DNA from: Brevundimonas sp. UBA5936
GTDB taxonomy: Bacteria; Pseudomonadota; Alphaproteobacteria; Caulobacterales; Caulobacteraceae
Direction of reading: 5' to 3'
DNA length: 64,000 bases
Assembly: GCA_002430835.1 (NCBI GenBank)
Contig: DJDA01000113.1
Span: forward strand, 35,099 to 99,098
Of this stretch, positions 1 to 10,245 are shown one piece after another. A model generated the notes under the pieces. It was not told the DNA's origin and searched no databases. It saw nothing but the letters and a program-made list of their open reading frames with translations. The translations under genes were made by a program, and so were the position numbers. The first letter of the stretch is position 1. Each line of letters opens with the position of its first letter.

Positions 1-451
1 TGACGACCCGCTCATCGGCGCCGTCAAACAGGAGGCGGGCGGCATGCGCACCCGGCCGAACCGCAGCGCGCTTCGCCTCGTCCGGCCGCGCGATGATCCG
101 GGCGCGGTCATCCCGACGGAACTGCCAGAGCTTGACGAGGATGACGCAGCCTTCGTCGCTGCCTGGCGAATGGGCCGTCCCCGGCGGGTTGCGGACGTAG
201 GTTCCAGCCGGGAAGTCGCCGGTCTCGTCCTGAAACGTGCCTTCCAGAACGAGAAACTCTTCGCCGCCGGGATGGCCATGGCGGGCGAAGCGGCTGCCCG
301 GCGCGTAGCGGACGATGGAGGTCGCGCGCGCCTTTTCATCGCCGATCCGGAAAAGCATGCGTCGTTCGACGCCCTTGATCGGGCTCGGGATCCAATCCGC
401 TTTGCCTGCGTGAACCACGGTGTGGACTGTGACGTCTTCGTTCAGCAGCAC
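1..451 (-). CDS. Cupin-domain protein (ChrR-like), 3' end outside window
   Basis: Reading the minus strand from a GTG at 451 gives an open frame to the window edge, so the C-terminus is missing. The protein has a cupin core: a metal-ligand motif of the type [15 protein letters not shown], followed by [14 protein letters not shown] and a second His. This spacing is typical of ChrR-type or acetylacetone-dioxygenase-like cupins, which bind a metal and often sense or detoxify small oxidants. It lies immediately downstream of the SDR gene on the same strand with a 1-base gap between the stop (453-455) and this GTG, so the two are probably cotranscribed and translationally coupled. Substrate is unknown. 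The alternative, a stand-alone anti-sigma cupin domain, cannot be excluded because no zinc-binding N-terminal domain is present. Confidence 0.8.
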   Translation of the reverse strand, partial: MLLNEDVTVHTVVHAGKADWIPSPIKGVERRMLFRIGDEKARATSIVRYAPGSRFARHGHPGGEEFLVLEGTFQDETGDFPAGTYVRNPPGTAHSPGSDEGCVILVKLWQFRRDDRARIIARPDEAKRAAVRPGAHAARLLFDGADERVV

Positions 452-452
452 G

Positions 453-1199
453 TCACAGCTCCGCCCGCCCGCCGTCGACCACGATCTCAGCGCCCAGCAT
501 ATAGCTGGACGCGTCACTCGCGAGGAACAGGACCGCCGCCGCGATTTCTTCCGGCCGGCCCATTCGGCCCAATGGAGCCTGCGCGCCGACGCGCTCGGCG
601 TACTCGCGGAAGCTTTCCTCGGACTGGTCGGCACTGCGATGGATGGGCGTTTCGATCGAGCCGGGGCTGATCGCGTTGACCCTGATTTCCCGATCAAGAA
701 GTTCGGCCGAAAGGGTGCGTGCGAAGGATCGAACTGCGGCCTTGGACGCCGAAAGGACAGCCCGTCCCGGCGCGCCCACCTGATTGAGCCAGGAGGTGTT
801 GAGAACGATGGAGCCGCCCGCGTGCATCAGCGGCAGCATCGCCTGCACGCTGAAAAAGACGCCTTTCACATTGGCGTCCATGATGCGGTCGTAGGTCGCT
901 TCGTCGGTCGTCACGACAGGCGTCCCCAGCGCTACGCCGGCGTTGGCGAACAAAATGTCCAGTCGACCGAACGATTCCTGAAGGGTTTTTCGCGCTCGAG
1001 CCAGGTCGGAGAGCGTCGCCACATCGCCTTGGATGGCGAGGACGTCCGGGCCGAGCTCAGCCTTCGCCTTGGCCAGACGAGCATCGTCTCTACCCATGAT
1101 CGCTACGCGCGCTCCGTGCCCTCGGAACAGCCGTGCCGTCGCGAGACCAATGCCGCTTGATCCACCCGTGATCAGGGCGTGCTTGCCTTCAAGGTTCAT
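453..1199 (-). CDS. SDR-family oxidoreductase with altered catalytic Tyr
   Basis: A 248-residue short-chain dehydrogenase/reductase. The nucleotide-binding motif TGGSSGIG is at residues 11-18, NAG at 86-88, the structural Asn at 110 and Ser at 136; the C-terminus ends in the usual GAEIVVDGG. In the catalytic YxxxK motif the Lys is present (K153, in SASKAA) but the Tyr position (149) is Leu, so ordinary dehydrogenase chemistry is doubtful. Start chosen at ATG 1199 because AAAGGGGG lies just upstream and the protein begins [13 protein letters not shown] as in relatives; an upstream in-frame extension to 1265 is not needed. It is divergent from the LysR regulator at 1305, which probably controls it, and is coupled to the cupin gene downstream. 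Confidence 0.88.
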   Translation of the reverse strand: MNLEGKHALITGGSSGIGLATARLFRGHGARVAIMGRDDARLAKAKAELGPDVLAIQGDVATLSDLARARKTLQESFGRLDILFANAGVALGTPVVTTDEATYDRIMDANVKGVFFSVQAMLPLMHAGGSIVLNTSWLNQVGAPGRAVLSASKAAVRSFARTLSAELLDREIRVNAISPGSIETPIHRSADQSEESFREYAERVGAQAPLGRMGRPEEIAAAVLFLASDASSYMLGAEIVVDGGRAEL

Positions 1200-1304
1200 G
1201 GGGCCCCCTTTCTTGGCCTCATGCTGCCCGTTCACGCCTCGCTTAGCGACGCAAACGACCCGCATCGAGGCGAAAGAAAATCTATCCCGTGGTATGCGTT
1301 ATGA

Positions 1305-2297
1305 ATGAGGTCTCTCACTCGGCTCAAATCCCTTCAGGCTCTAGACGCTGCAGCACGTCATGGCAGCTTCGTGGGTGCTGCAACCGAGTTGGGCGTGACG
1401 CCCGCCGCCGTAGGTCAGCTTGTCCGTTCGCTCGAAGACTGGGTCGGCTATCCCCTGTTTCACCGCGCGCGTTCGGGCGTGGAACGCCTCACGCCTACTG
1501 AAGAGGCTCGCGATGCACTGGATGACATTGCGGCCGGACTCGATTGCCTGGAGGCGGGGCTGCAGAAGCTGCGCGGTCGAAAGGCGCGGTCGATCGTCGT
1601 CGTGACGGCGTCCCAGGCGCTGGTGGCGAACTGGCTCCTGCCACAACTCACCGACTTCGCGACGAACCATCCGATGATCGACGTGCGCCTGGATGTCTCC
1701 GACCGCGTCATCGACCTGGCGCAGGGCGAAGCTGACATAGGCATACGCTGCGGCCTAGGCGCCTGGCCGGGCGTCGAAGCCAGATTATTGATGGGCGAAG
1801 AAATCATCGCCGTCTGTAATCACCGGCTGCTGCCGACCAGCCAGGAAGTCACCCCCGGGTGGATAGCGGAGCAAACCCTCATCCACGACGGAACGCCGCA
1901 CCCCGACGGCGATTTCCCGACCTGGACGCAGTGGCTGACGAAAACGGGCGCCAACCACGCCCCTGCTGACCGCGGCTTGCGTATCAACTCGACTGCGGCC
2001 GTGATTAACGCGGCGATCGCCAGTCAAGGGATCGCGCTCGTCCGGCGGGCCCTGGTCGAGCAGGAACTGGAACGCGGCCGTTTGGTCCATCTTCTGCCCC
2101 ATGTGCACTGGCCGGTTCGCTGGGCCTACTACGTCGTCACGTCTCGGCGGGCAGTGCAGCGCGGAGAGGTCAGAGCGTTCCGCGACTGGCTAGTTGGCAC
2201 TCTAAGGCAGGCAACGAAGCGCGGGGAACAGTCTGACGACGGCCACTGGGTCAGGTCCGCGCCAGGAGCGGCCATCGGCTTCTCGAACGACAGCTGA
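1305..2297 (+). CDS. LysR-family transcriptional regulator (GcvA-like)
   Basis: A 330-residue LysR regulator. Residues 1-65 form the winged HTH (LQALDAAARHGSFVGAATEL, then LGVTPAAVGQLVRSLE), and the rest is a periplasmic-binding-protein-like effector domain with the GcvA-type WLLPQL and LDVSDRVIDLAQGEADIGIRCG segments. It is transcribed divergently from the SDR/cupin pair with about 105 bp between start codons, the normal arrangement for a LysR target. The last ~13 residues are encoded by a dispersed repeat (2259-2302), so the natural C-terminus seems to have been replaced or extended by repeat insertion. An out-of-frame ATG at 1301 overlaps the chosen start. Confidence 0.9.
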   Translation: MRSLTRLKSLQALDAAARHGSFVGAATELGVTPAAVGQLVRSLEDWVGYPLFHRARSGVERLTPTEEARDALDDIAAGLDCLEAGLQKLRGRKARSIVVVTASQALVANWLLPQLTDFATNHPMIDVRLDVSDRVIDLAQGEADIGIRCGLGAWPGVEARLLMGEEIIAVCNHRLLPTSQEVTPGWIAEQTLIHDGTPHPDGDFPTWTQWLTKTGANHAPADRGLRINSTAAVINAAIASQGIALVRRALVEQELERGRLVHLLPHVHWPVRWAYYVVTSRRAVQRGEVRAFRDWLVGTLRQATKRGEQSDDGHWVRSAPGAAIGFSNDS

Positions 2298-2302
2298 CAT
2301 TC
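2259..2302 (+). repeat. Dispersed 44-bp repeat, copy a
   Basis: Begins GCGCCAGGAGCGG and ends GACATTC. It matches copy b (8473-8516) at about 39 of 44 positions by eye and is in the same orientation as copies b, c and d. It runs through the end of the LysR gene, including its stop codon. Confidence 0.75.
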
Positions 2303-2363
2303 CATCCTCGCTTAGCGCTCCCAGCTTGATTGACGCCAACATCGATTCTATTATCCTGGAATT

Positions 2364-2699
2364 ATGGAATCAGAAACCGCCATTCTCGCCCTCGCCGCCC
2401 TGGCCCAGCCCACGCGGCTGGAGACCTTCCGCCTGCTGGTCCGGCATGAACCCGCTGGCCTGCCCGCCGGAGAGATCGCGGACGCCCTGGCCGTGCCGGC
2501 CAACACCATGTCGGCGCACCTTGGTGTCCTGTCCCGCGCCGGCCTGATCAGTTCCGAGCGTCGAAGCCGCTCGATCATCTATCGCGCCGACCTGAGCCGC
2601 CTGCAGGTCCTGGTCGTGTTCCTGCTTAAGGACTGCTGCCAGGGCCGCGCTGAACTGTGCGAGCCGCTGCTGGCCGAACTCAACCTCTGCCGCGCCTGA
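2364..2699 (+). CDS. arsR: ArsR-family arsenite-responsive repressor
   Basis: A 111-residue ArsR/SmtB winged-helix repressor and first gene of the arsenic operon. The HTH spans about residues 35-75 (GEIADALAVPANTMSAHLGV, LSRAGLISSERRSR). The As(III)-binding cysteines are not the classical CxC in helix 3 but a C-terminal group, C91-C92 with C99 and C109, as in other alphaproteobacterial ArsR proteins that sense through C-terminal Cys pairs. It should repress its own operon and release on binding As(III). The start ATG follows an AT-rich stretch with a possible TTGAC box at about 2328, so promoter and operator probably overlap the 66-bp gap behind the LysR gene. Confidence 0.92.
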   Translation: MESETAILALAALAQPTRLETFRLLVRHEPAGLPAGEIADALAVPANTMSAHLGVLSRAGLISSERRSRSIIYRADLSRLQVLVVFLLKDCCQGRAELCEPLLAELNLCRA

Positions 2700-2705
2700 G
2701 GCCTT

Positions 2706-3127
2706 ATGAACGTCGTCATCTACCACAACCCCGCCTGCGGGACGTCGCGCAACGCCCTGGCCCTCATCCGCCACGTCGGGATCGAGCCGCATGTCATCGA
2801 GTATCTGAAGACGCCGCCCAGCCGCGCCATGATCATGGGGCTGGTCGAGCGCATGGGTGCCCCGCTGCGCAGCCTGCTACGCGAGAAGGGCGCGCCCTTC
2901 GCCGAACTGGGCCTCGGCGATCCAGGCCTGACCGACGACCAACTGCTGGACGCCATCGAAGCCCATCCGATCCTGCTGAACCGACCGATCGTCGTGTCGC
3001 CGCTAGGGGTGAAGCTGTGCCGACCGTCCGAAGCGGTTCTCGACATTCTGCCGCCTGAGGGCCTGAAGCCCTTCACCAAGGAAGACGGCGAAGTCGTCAT
3101 CGACGCCGACGGCCGGAGGGTCCGCTG

Positions 3128-3128
<1 letters not shown>
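2706..3128 (+). CDS. arsC: Arsenate reductase, glutaredoxin-coupled type
   Basis: A 140-residue ArsC of the E. coli plasmid R773 class, which reduces arsenate to arsenite with glutathione and glutaredoxin. The catalytic Cys is C11 in NPACGTSRN; the [15 protein letters not shown] segment carries the conserved anion-binding arginine. The gene starts six bases after arsR stops and its TGA (3126-3128) overlaps the ATG of the efflux gene, so the two products of the pathway, As(III) formation and As(III) export, are translationally coupled. Confidence 0.95.
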
Positions 3129-4212
<1,084 letters not shown>

Positions 4213-4213
<1 letters not shown>

Positions 4214-4653
4214 TGACCTTCAACACCGTGGAGCTAGCCGAGCCCACCTCCGATTTGATCGCTGCGCTGGAGGCCGCCGGACTGCCGACAGATGACCTCC
4301 ATGAACTCGGTCGTTGCTTCTACCGCTTCGAGGTCGAAGGCAGGCCGATAGGCTACGGCGGACTGGAGCAGATCGGTCCCGACGCCCTGATCCGCTCCAT
4401 TGTCGTCATCGACAGCCATCGCGGCGCCGGCCACGGATCAGCGATCCTGTCCTTGCTGGAGGCTGAGGCGGCGGGACGAAAAGCGTCCAGCCTCTACCTG
4501 CTCACGACCACGGCGGCCGCCTTCTTCCGGCGGCACGGCTACGTCGTACTGCCGCGTTCGGCGGCGCCGACCGCCATCGCCGCCTCACGCCAGTTCAGTG
4601 CCCTTTGCCCGACCTCGGCGGCTTTCATGTTCAAGGAGTTGCGTACCCAATGA
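4213..4653 (+). CDS. arsN2: GNAT acetyltransferase, arsenic-resistance ArsN2 type
   Basis: A 146-residue GNAT-fold protein. The acetyl-CoA-binding motif A is seen in [19 protein letters not shown], with the pyrophosphate loop RGAGHGS, and the C-terminal [16 protein letters not shown] motif is characteristic of the ArsN2 group. ArsN1 enzymes acetylate the organoarsenical antibiotic arsinothricin; ArsN2 proteins are commonly found in ars operons, but their substrate is less settled. The gene is embedded in the operon: it starts on the acr3 stop and its TGA overlaps the ATG of arsH, so a role in arsenic metabolism is well supported by context. Confidence 0.85.
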
Positions 4654-5396
4654 CCCGCCTTCGCGACCTGCCCGATCCCGACCACCTGCCCGCGCTCGAC
4701 CCGGCCTACCTGTCCAGCCGCCCCGCGCTGGGTCTCGGTCCGAACGACCATCCGCCGCGCATCCTGCTGCTCTACGGCTCGCTGCGGGATCGGTCCTTTT
4801 CCCGGCTGTGCGTCGAGGAGGCCGCCCGCCTTCTGCGCTTCATGGGCTGCGAGACCCGCATCTTCGATCCGTCCGACCTGCCGCTGACCGATCAGGTCGC
4901 CTACGACGATCATCCCGCCGTCCACGAACTGCGCGAGCATGCCCTGTGGTCGGAAGGCATGGTCTGGAGCAGCCCCGAACGCCACGGCCAGATTTCGGGA
5001 ATCATGAAGCTTCAGATCGATCACCTTCCGCTCAACATGGGCGGGATACGTCCGACCCAGGGCCGCACCCTAGCCGTCATGCAGGTCTCCGGCGGCTCGC
5101 AGAGTTTCAACGTGGTCAACACCTTGCGCCTGCTCGGCCGCTGGATGCGGATGATCACCATCCCCAACCAGTCCAGCGTCGCCAAGGCCTTCATGGAGTT
5201 CGACGACGACGGCCGCATGAAGCCGTCCAGCTACTACGACCGCATCGTTGACGTCATGGAAGAACTGGTGCGTTTCACCGTCATGACCCGTGCCCATGCC
5301 GGCCAGTTGGTGGACCGCTATTCCGAACGGAAGGCGTCAGGTCTGCCGATCGATGCGGCCAATGATCTGTCAGCGATCGCGATCAGGTCTGCGTAG
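4650..5396 (+). CDS. arsH: ArsH, NADPH-dependent FMN reductase / organoarsenical oxidase
   Basis: A 248-residue flavoprotein. ArsH oxidises trivalent methylated and aromatic arsenicals to less toxic pentavalent forms and has NADPH:FMN oxidoreductase activity. The FMN-phosphate loop is [13 protein letters not shown] and the family-specific [15 protein letters not shown] segment follows. Start chosen at ATG 4650 because it overlaps the arsN2 stop (ATGA) and gives [17 protein letters not shown], the usual ArsH N-terminus; an upstream in-frame start at 4605 would lie inside arsN2. Last of the five coupled ars genes; chrA follows 22 bp later. Confidence 0.93.
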   Translation: MTRLRDLPDPDHLPALDPAYLSSRPALGLGPNDHPPRILLLYGSLRDRSFSRLCVEEAARLLRFMGCETRIFDPSDLPLTDQVAYDDHPAVHELREHALWSEGMVWSSPERHGQISGIMKLQIDHLPLNMGGIRPTQGRTLAVMQVSGGSQSFNVVNTLRLLGRWMRMITIPNQSSVAKAFMEFDDDGRMKPSSYYDRIVDVMEELVRFTVMTRAHAGQLVDRYSERKASGLPIDAANDLSAIAIRSA

Positions 5397-5418
5397 CGTC
5401 AGACTGGATTGCTGGAGA

Positions 5419-6660
5419 ATGGCCACGGAAATCAGCGGCGAATCCAAAGCAGCCCACAGACGCCCGAGCGCGCCCCTGGCCGGCTCGCCGGCAGAGGTCT
5501 TCGCGGTCTTCCTCAAACTCGGCCTCACATCGTTCGGCGGCCCCGTCGCGCACCTCGGCTATTTCCGGAACGAGTTGGTCTCGCGACGCCGTTGGATCGA
5601 TGAAGCCGGATACGCCGACCTGGTCGCCATGTGCCAATTCCTGCCGGGTCCGGCCTCCAGCCAAACGGGCTACGCCTTGGGCTTGTGGCGCGCCGGCCCA
5701 TTGGGCGGCGCTGCGGCATGGTGCGCCTTCACGCTGCCGTCCGCCGCGCTTCTGGTCTTGTTCGCCATGGGCGCAGCCTCGCTCAACGGGCCGGTCGGAA
5801 CGGGTTTGCTTCATGGACTTAAGCTGGTGGCCGTGGCTGTGGTCGCTCAGGCGGTCTGGGGGATGGCCCGCACCCTGACCCCTGATTGGCAAAGAGCAGT
5901 CATCGGCCTAGCCGCTGTTGTAATCCTGATGTTGCTCGGCGGAGCGACCGGTCAGATCGTCGCCATCGTCATCGGCAGCCTGGCGGGGCTGCGCCTCTGC
6001 CAGACGACGAACGCCACATCAGCATCGACTCCAAGCTTTCCGATTTCACGGCGCGCCGGCGCAGGGGCCCTGGTCCTGTTCCTTCTGCTTCTGGCAGGCC
6101 TACCGCTCGCCTCCACGGCGACAGGCCTCCACGGCGTCGCCTTGCTGGACGTCTTCTATCGAGCCGGCGCCTTCGTTTTCGGAGGCGGTCACGTCGTTCT
6201 GCCCCTGCTCGAAGAAGGCGTTGTGCAGCCCGGCTGGATCGATTCCAATGGCTTTCTTGCGGGCTATGGCCCAGCCCAAGCCGTACCGGGGCCGCTTTTC
6301 ACCTTCGCCGCCTATCTGGGCGCCGCCATGGAGCCTTCTCCGAATGGATTGGCCGGGGCCGCCCTTTGTCTAGTGGCGATCTTCGCCCCGGGATTGCTGC
6401 TGGTGACAGGCGTGCTGCCGTTCTGGAGCCTGCTGCGCGCCCGACCGGCGGCCCAGGCAGCGATGCGCGGCGCGAACGCAGCAGTCGTCGGCATTCTGGC
6501 TTTCGCCCTCTATACCCCTGTAGGAACCAGCGCGATCCTGAGTCCGATCGACTTCCTCGTGGCGCTGGCGGGTTTCGTTCTGCTGACGGTGTGGAAGTGC
6601 CCACCATGGATAGTCGTGGCGCTGACCGCCGCCAGCGGGGTCGCCTTCGCATTGATTTGA
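5419..6660 (+). CDS. chrA: ChrA chromate efflux transporter
   Basis: A 413-residue long-chain CHR-family transporter that exports chromate. The two CHR halves are visible: the first begins FLKLGLTSFGGPVAHLGYFR and contains the QFLPGPASSQ motif, and the second repeats the pattern with FVFGGGHVVLPLLEEGV and GYGPAQAVPGPLFTFAAYLG. About ten membrane segments. Start taken as ATG 5419, which has GGAG directly upstream; the open frame extends further upstream into arsH, but that part is not CHR-like. Distance to arsH is short, so it may be read with the ars operon, giving combined oxyanion resistance. Confidence 0.92.
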   Translation: MATEISGESKAAHRRPSAPLAGSPAEVFAVFLKLGLTSFGGPVAHLGYFRNELVSRRRWIDEAGYADLVAMCQFLPGPASSQTGYALGLWRAGPLGGAAAWCAFTLPSAALLVLFAMGAASLNGPVGTGLLHGLKLVAVAVVAQAVWGMARTLTPDWQRAVIGLAAVVILMLLGGATGQIVAIVIGSLAGLRLCQTTNATSASTPSFPISRRAGAGALVLFLLLLAGLPLASTATGLHGVALLDVFYRAGAFVFGGGHVVLPLLEEGVVQPGWIDSNGFLAGYGPAQAVPGPLFTFAAYLGAAMEPSPNGLAGAALCLVAIFAPGLLLVTGVLPFWSLLRARPAAQAAMRGANAAVVGILAFALYTPVGTSAILSPIDFLVALAGFVLLTVWKCPPWIVVALTAASGVAFALI

Positions 6661-6854
6661 GACTAGCCGCACCTGTCGCGGGCGCCTGAAACAGTTCGCC
6701 GAACCCTCGTCGATGTAACCAAACCTCCTGCACGCCAAACAAGACGGACCTTGCATTCAGAGCCCCGTAGCGGCATGCATGCCGTCGTTCACCTTGGACT
6801 CGGCGCCCCTGGGCTGCCGGGTGGCTATCCCGTCCGCCGATCCGTCGGGAAACT

Positions 6855-6873
6855 GAGCCGCCGCATGCGGCTC
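6855..6873 (+). promoter_or_regulatory. Perfect 7-bp hairpin in the leader of the SulP gene
   Basis: GAGCCGC-CGCAT-GCGGCTC forms a perfect 7-bp stem with a 5-base loop, 18 bases before the start codon at 6892, in a 231-bp gap. Alphaproteobacterial SulP genes can carry structured leaders (the sul1 RNA motif), so this may be part of such an element, but I cannot align it to the known consensus. No T-tract follows, so it is not a terminator. Confidence 0.4.
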
Positions 6874-6891
6874 GTCCAAATGAAATCCTGA

Positions 6892-8373
6892 ATGTCCGTT
6901 ATCGCATCCGCGCGCCAGCAATGGCTCGCCAACCCTCGCCGCGATTTGCTGGCGGGCACCGTCGTGGCCCTGGCCCTGATCCCGGAGGCCATCGCCTTCT
7001 CCATCATCGCCGGCGTCGATCCCGCCGTGGGCCTTTACGCCAGCTTCGTCATCGCCGTGACCATCGCTTTCGTCGGTGGGCGACCCGCCATGATCTCGGC
7101 CGCGACCGGCGCCATGGCTTTGCTCATGGTTACGCTCGTCCGTGATCATGGCCTGGAATACCTGTTCGCCGCATCGATCCTGTGCGGCGTCTTTCAGATC
7201 ATCATCGGCCTGCTGAAACTGGGCCGCTACATCCGCTTCGTCAGCCGCAGCGTCATGACCGGCTTCGTCAACTCTCTGGCCATCCTGATCTTCCTGGCTC
7301 AGATGCCGGAACTGATCGGCGCCAACTGGCAGACCTTCGCTCTGGTCGGCGCCGCCCTGGCCATCATCTACGGCTTCCCTCGCCTGACCAAGGCCGTGCC
7401 TTCGCCCCTGGTCGCGATCGTCCTGATCAGCGGCTTCGTGATGATGACCGGTCTGGATGTCCGCACGGTCGGCGACATGGGGCAGATGCCTTCATCCCTG
7501 CCGATCTTCCATCTGCCGGCCATCCCGCTGACCTGGGAGACTCTCATCATCATCGCGCCGGTCTCGGCCACATTGGCCTTCGTCGGCCTGCTGGAAAGCC
7601 TGCTCACGGCGAACCTGATCGACGATCTGACCGACACGCCTTCTGACAAGGACCGCGAGACCCGCGGTCAGGGCATCGCCAACATCCTGTCACCCCTGTT
7701 CGGCGGCATGGCGGGCTGCGCCATGATCGGCCAGTCGATCATCAATGTGACCTCCGGCGCGCGAGGCCGCCTGTCCACGCTATGGGCTGGCCTCTTCCTC
7801 TTGTTCCTGATCCTGGTGCTTCAGGATTGGGTGGCGCGGATACCCATGGCGGCTCTGGTGGCGGTGATGATCATGGTGTCCATCGGAACCTTCGATTGGG
7901 GCTCAGTCCTGAAGCTGCGGTCAACGCCGTTTCAGTCGTCCATCGTCATGATCGCCACGACGGCGACCGTCGTAGCCACCCACGATCTGTCCAAGGGCGT
8001 CGTCCTGGGCGTGATCCTCTCGGCCGTCTTTTTCATGCGCAAGGTCGGTAAGACCGTGGTCGTCGAAGAGATTGAAACACCGGAAGACGGCGTGCTGCGC
8101 TACCGCGTATCTGGGCAGTTGTTCTTCGCCTCAGCCGATGTCTTCGCCGCAGCCTTCGAACACCACGGCAGCCCCAGGCGCGTGCAGATCGATATGACCG
8201 ACGCCCACCTGTGGGACCTGACAGGTGTCGCTGCCGTCGACAAGGTCGTTTTCCGTTATCGGAAGCAGGGGGCCGAAGTCGAGGTCATTGGCATGAACGC
8301 TGATGGACAGACTCTGGTGGAGCGGGTGGGGCGTCACGACAAGAGCCACCTTCCCGTCGGGCTGTCGCTTTGA
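6892..8373 (+). CDS. SulP-family anion permease with STAS domain
   Basis: A 493-residue inner-membrane transporter. The N-terminal ~390 residues contain the SulP core with the [20 protein letters not shown] start motif and [16 protein letters not shown]; residues ~400-493 form a C-terminal STAS domain ([31 protein letters not shown]). SulP proteins move sulfate, bicarbonate or other anions; the short form with [14 protein letters not shown] resembles bicarbonate or sulfate transporters, and the substrate cannot be fixed from sequence. Its position behind ars and chr genes fits an oxyanion theme, since chromate and sulfate share carriers. It has its own 231-bp leader. Confidence 0.9.
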   Translation: MSVIASARQQWLANPRRDLLAGTVVALALIPEAIAFSIIAGVDPAVGLYASFVIAVTIAFVGGRPAMISAATGAMALLMVTLVRDHGLEYLFAASILCGVFQIIIGLLKLGRYIRFVSRSVMTGFVNSLAILIFLAQMPELIGANWQTFALVGAALAIIYGFPRLTKAVPSPLVAIVLISGFVMMTGLDVRTVGDMGQMPSSLPIFHLPAIPLTWETLIIIAPVSATLAFVGLLESLLTANLIDDLTDTPSDKDRETRGQGIANILSPLFGGMAGCAMIGQSIINVTSGARGRLSTLWAGLFLLFLILVLQDWVARIPMAALVAVMIMVSIGTFDWGSVLKLRSTPFQSSIVMIATTATVVATHDLSKGVVLGVILSAVFFMRKVGKTVVVEEIETPEDGVLRYRVSGQLFFASADVFAAAFEHHGSPRRVQIDMTDAHLWDLTGVAAVDKVVFRYRKQGAEVEVIGMNADGQTLVERVGRHDKSHLPVGLSL

Positions 8374-8472
8374 TGAGCTCTCCTAAGAGGGTTCGTCATT
8401 CTTGCCCTACCGGAGGGGTTTTCGTCGGCTTATCGCCAGGTGTCCTCGCTTATCCGCGCTGATGTCGGCGAC

Positions 8473-8516
8473 GCGCCAGGAGCGGTCATCGACTTCTCGA
8501 CCGAGAGCGGACATTC
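8473..8516 (+). repeat. Dispersed 44-bp repeat, copy b
   Basis: GCGCCAGGAGCGGTCATC to GCGGACATTC, in the same orientation as copy a. It lies in the gap between the SulP gene and the minus-strand gene ending at 8568. Upstream GTCGGCGAC is also shared with copy d (GTCGCCGAT). Confidence 0.75.
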
Positions 8517-8567
8517 ACGGTCTTCCGACCGCACAGACGATGGGCTGAAGTTCGGTAGGCACTGAGA

Positions 8568-9371
8568 TCAATCGAAGGGCCGGAGCGTAGGTACTTCGCC
8601 ATCATAGATCGGCCGCATCACATCCCAGTCGCCTCGATGCGGCAAACGCTCCATGCGCGACGCATTTTGATTGCCCCAAGCACCGAGCATGCGGCCCATG
8701 AAATCGAGCTCGGCCTGCCGATCAAGCGATTTAAATACGTGAAGCTGCGGATAACCGGTGCGGTCACCAGGCATGGCGATCCGGTGGCTTTCGATGCTTG
8801 CCCAGACATTGGTGATGTGGGGGTATCCCCCATCCACGGCCTCGAAAGCAGATTTGAGCGTGTAGCCGATCGCCGCAGCGTCGATCATCGGCTCGGTGTC
8901 GTTCATCAGGATGAGAAGGCCGGCCGCGTCGGCGAGGTTGAGCCTCTCCTTGATCGCGGCGATCTGGTCATTTGCCTTTTGAAGATGTCGCCGTACCGCG
9001 CGCCCGGCCATGTCGACCATCATCTTCGCGATGGCTTCGCTATCCGGCAAGCTCTCGACGATCTTGGACACCCCCACCGTGCCAAAGACGATAGGCGCGT
9101 CAGCCTCCGCGAGGCGCGCCTTCAACCGCTGCTCGGTACGGTCAAGCGGACTTGCGTTGAGTGTCTTGAGTTCTGCGACGATCCGGCGGCCGCCGAGAAG
9201 ATAGTCGGCCTTTGTCTGGGAGCCGTTCACTTGGGCGAAGGCGCTGCCATCCAAGGATTCGCTCGACGAATCCTGTTCGAGAAACGCGACCATGCGCGAT
9301 TCCAGTCCACCGGGTGGCGTGTGCGCTGCGGCAAAGGCGAGGAGATCAATATAAAGATTATCGACGGCCAT
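8568..9371 (-). CDS. Hypothetical protein with PD-(D/E)xK nuclease-like motif
   Basis: A 267-residue cytoplasmic protein that I do not recognise by family. Near the N-terminus it has KADYLLGGRRIVAELKTLN, where D56 and E67-L68-K69 fit the D...ExK core of PD-(D/E)xK nucleases, preceded by a Gln-rich turn as in several restriction-type folds. The middle (about 125-165) is helical, and the C-terminus has no recognisable motif. It is flanked by copies b and c of the dispersed repeat and sits at the edge of the defence-like region, so a nuclease role in defence is a reasonable inference, not a demonstrated one. The start at 9371 gives MAVDNLYIDLLAFAA. Confidence 0.65.
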   Translation of the reverse strand: MAVDNLYIDLLAFAAAHTPPGGLESRMVAFLEQDSSSESLDGSAFAQVNGSQTKADYLLGGRRIVAELKTLNASPLDRTEQRLKARLAEADAPIVFGTVGVSKIVESLPDSEAIAKMMVDMAGRAVRRHLQKANDQIAAIKERLNLADAAGLLILMNDTEPMIDAAAIGYTLKSAFEAVDGGYPHITNVWASIESHRIAMPGDRTGYPQLHVFKSLDRQAELDFMGRMLGAWGNQNASRMERLPHRGDWDVMRPIYDGEVPTLRPFD

Positions 9372-9570
9372 GCCTGACCATAACCCGCTGTGCAGCAGTT
9401 AGCTTGTGCCGTTTGAGCGCGTAGTTCCCGCCCTCGGTGCCAGCAGCGACTTTGAGGCAGCGCTGGAAAGCCGACGTTAAAGCCTGATGCTAGGACCCAT
9501 CGAGCAAGCCCGCGTCGCGCAGAATCGAGCAAAGCTTCCAGCTTCAGAACTTCTGCGCGAGGATAACACG

Positions 9571-9897
9571 GTGACGACGACATCAGCTGAAAACGACGAT
9601 CCGGTAGATCCCGATGTCGACTTCGAGAAGCTCAAGTCGGCTTCGCTCGCCTTGGCCGTGATCCTGGCGGAGGCCGCCAGCTCCCCGGACAAGCAGGCGG
9701 TCGTCGGCCTGGCCCAGATCGAAGGCATCTACGATGCGATCTCCGACGGTATGCTGGGCTATGCTTGGCTTCGGGATGAGGTCATCGGCGCGGAGCGCGG
9801 CAGCTCGCTGTTGGCGGATTTGGAAGCCGGCCTATCGGACGACGATCAACGACTACTGACCCGAATGTTTTCCACGCCAGGGTTGAGAGCCGACTGA
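9571..9897 (+). CDS. Small hypothetical protein
   Basis: A 108-residue acidic, probably helical protein of unknown function. I take the GTG at 9571 as start because GAGG lies eight bases upstream; the open frame extends to 9487 but without a ribosome site. Composition is Asp/Glu and Leu/Ala rich with no cysteine or membrane segment. It is divergent from the nuclease-like gene and transcribed toward the convergent CHAT gene. High third-position GC supports coding. Confidence 0.55.
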   Translation: MTTTSAENDDPVDPDVDFEKLKSASLALAVILAEAASSPDKQAVVGLAQIEGIYDAISDGMLGYAWLRDEVIGAERGSSLLADLEAGLSDDDQRLLTRMFSTPGLRAD

Positions 9898-10245
9898 CAC
9901 TCCAGCTGGCCGCCGATGTTGACCTCAACGAAGCGCCTGCTGCGATTTTATCGCCCGCCAGGCGACATGTGCTGTAGAGACGATCCTCTGGCATTCAAAA
10001 GGTCTTTGGAGGCCGGATCGATTTGACTGTCGACTAGACGACGGCCCGCACTCTCTCTGGGAAAACGTGCGAGCGGAGTAGCGGCGATGCGCCAGGAGCG
10101 GACGTTGACCAGCGCGCTCACACCAGACGTTCAGCGCCAGCGCCAGGATGTCCGCCCCCGATCTATGATGGACACCTTGGCAAGCCGTCTCAGCGCAGAG
10201 GCGAGCCGCGCCGCATCACCCCCGAGATGCGCCTAGATGTTACCT
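9898..10245. other. 348-bp gap with repeat copy c
   Basis: No credible gene. It lies between the 3' ends of two convergent genes and contains repeat copy c at 10089-10132. I see no strong terminator hairpin. Confidence 0.6.
10089..10132 (+). repeat. Dispersed 44-bp repeat, copy c (diverged)
   Basis: The first 13 bases (GCGCCAGGAGCGG) are identical to copies a and b, the last bases (AGACGTTC) are similar and the middle has diverged. Same orientation as the others. Confidence 0.6.

Noticed and set aside
5290..5418. N-terminal extension of the ChrA frame
   Set aside because: It lies inside arsH, is not CHR-like, and ATG 5419 has a GGAG next to it.
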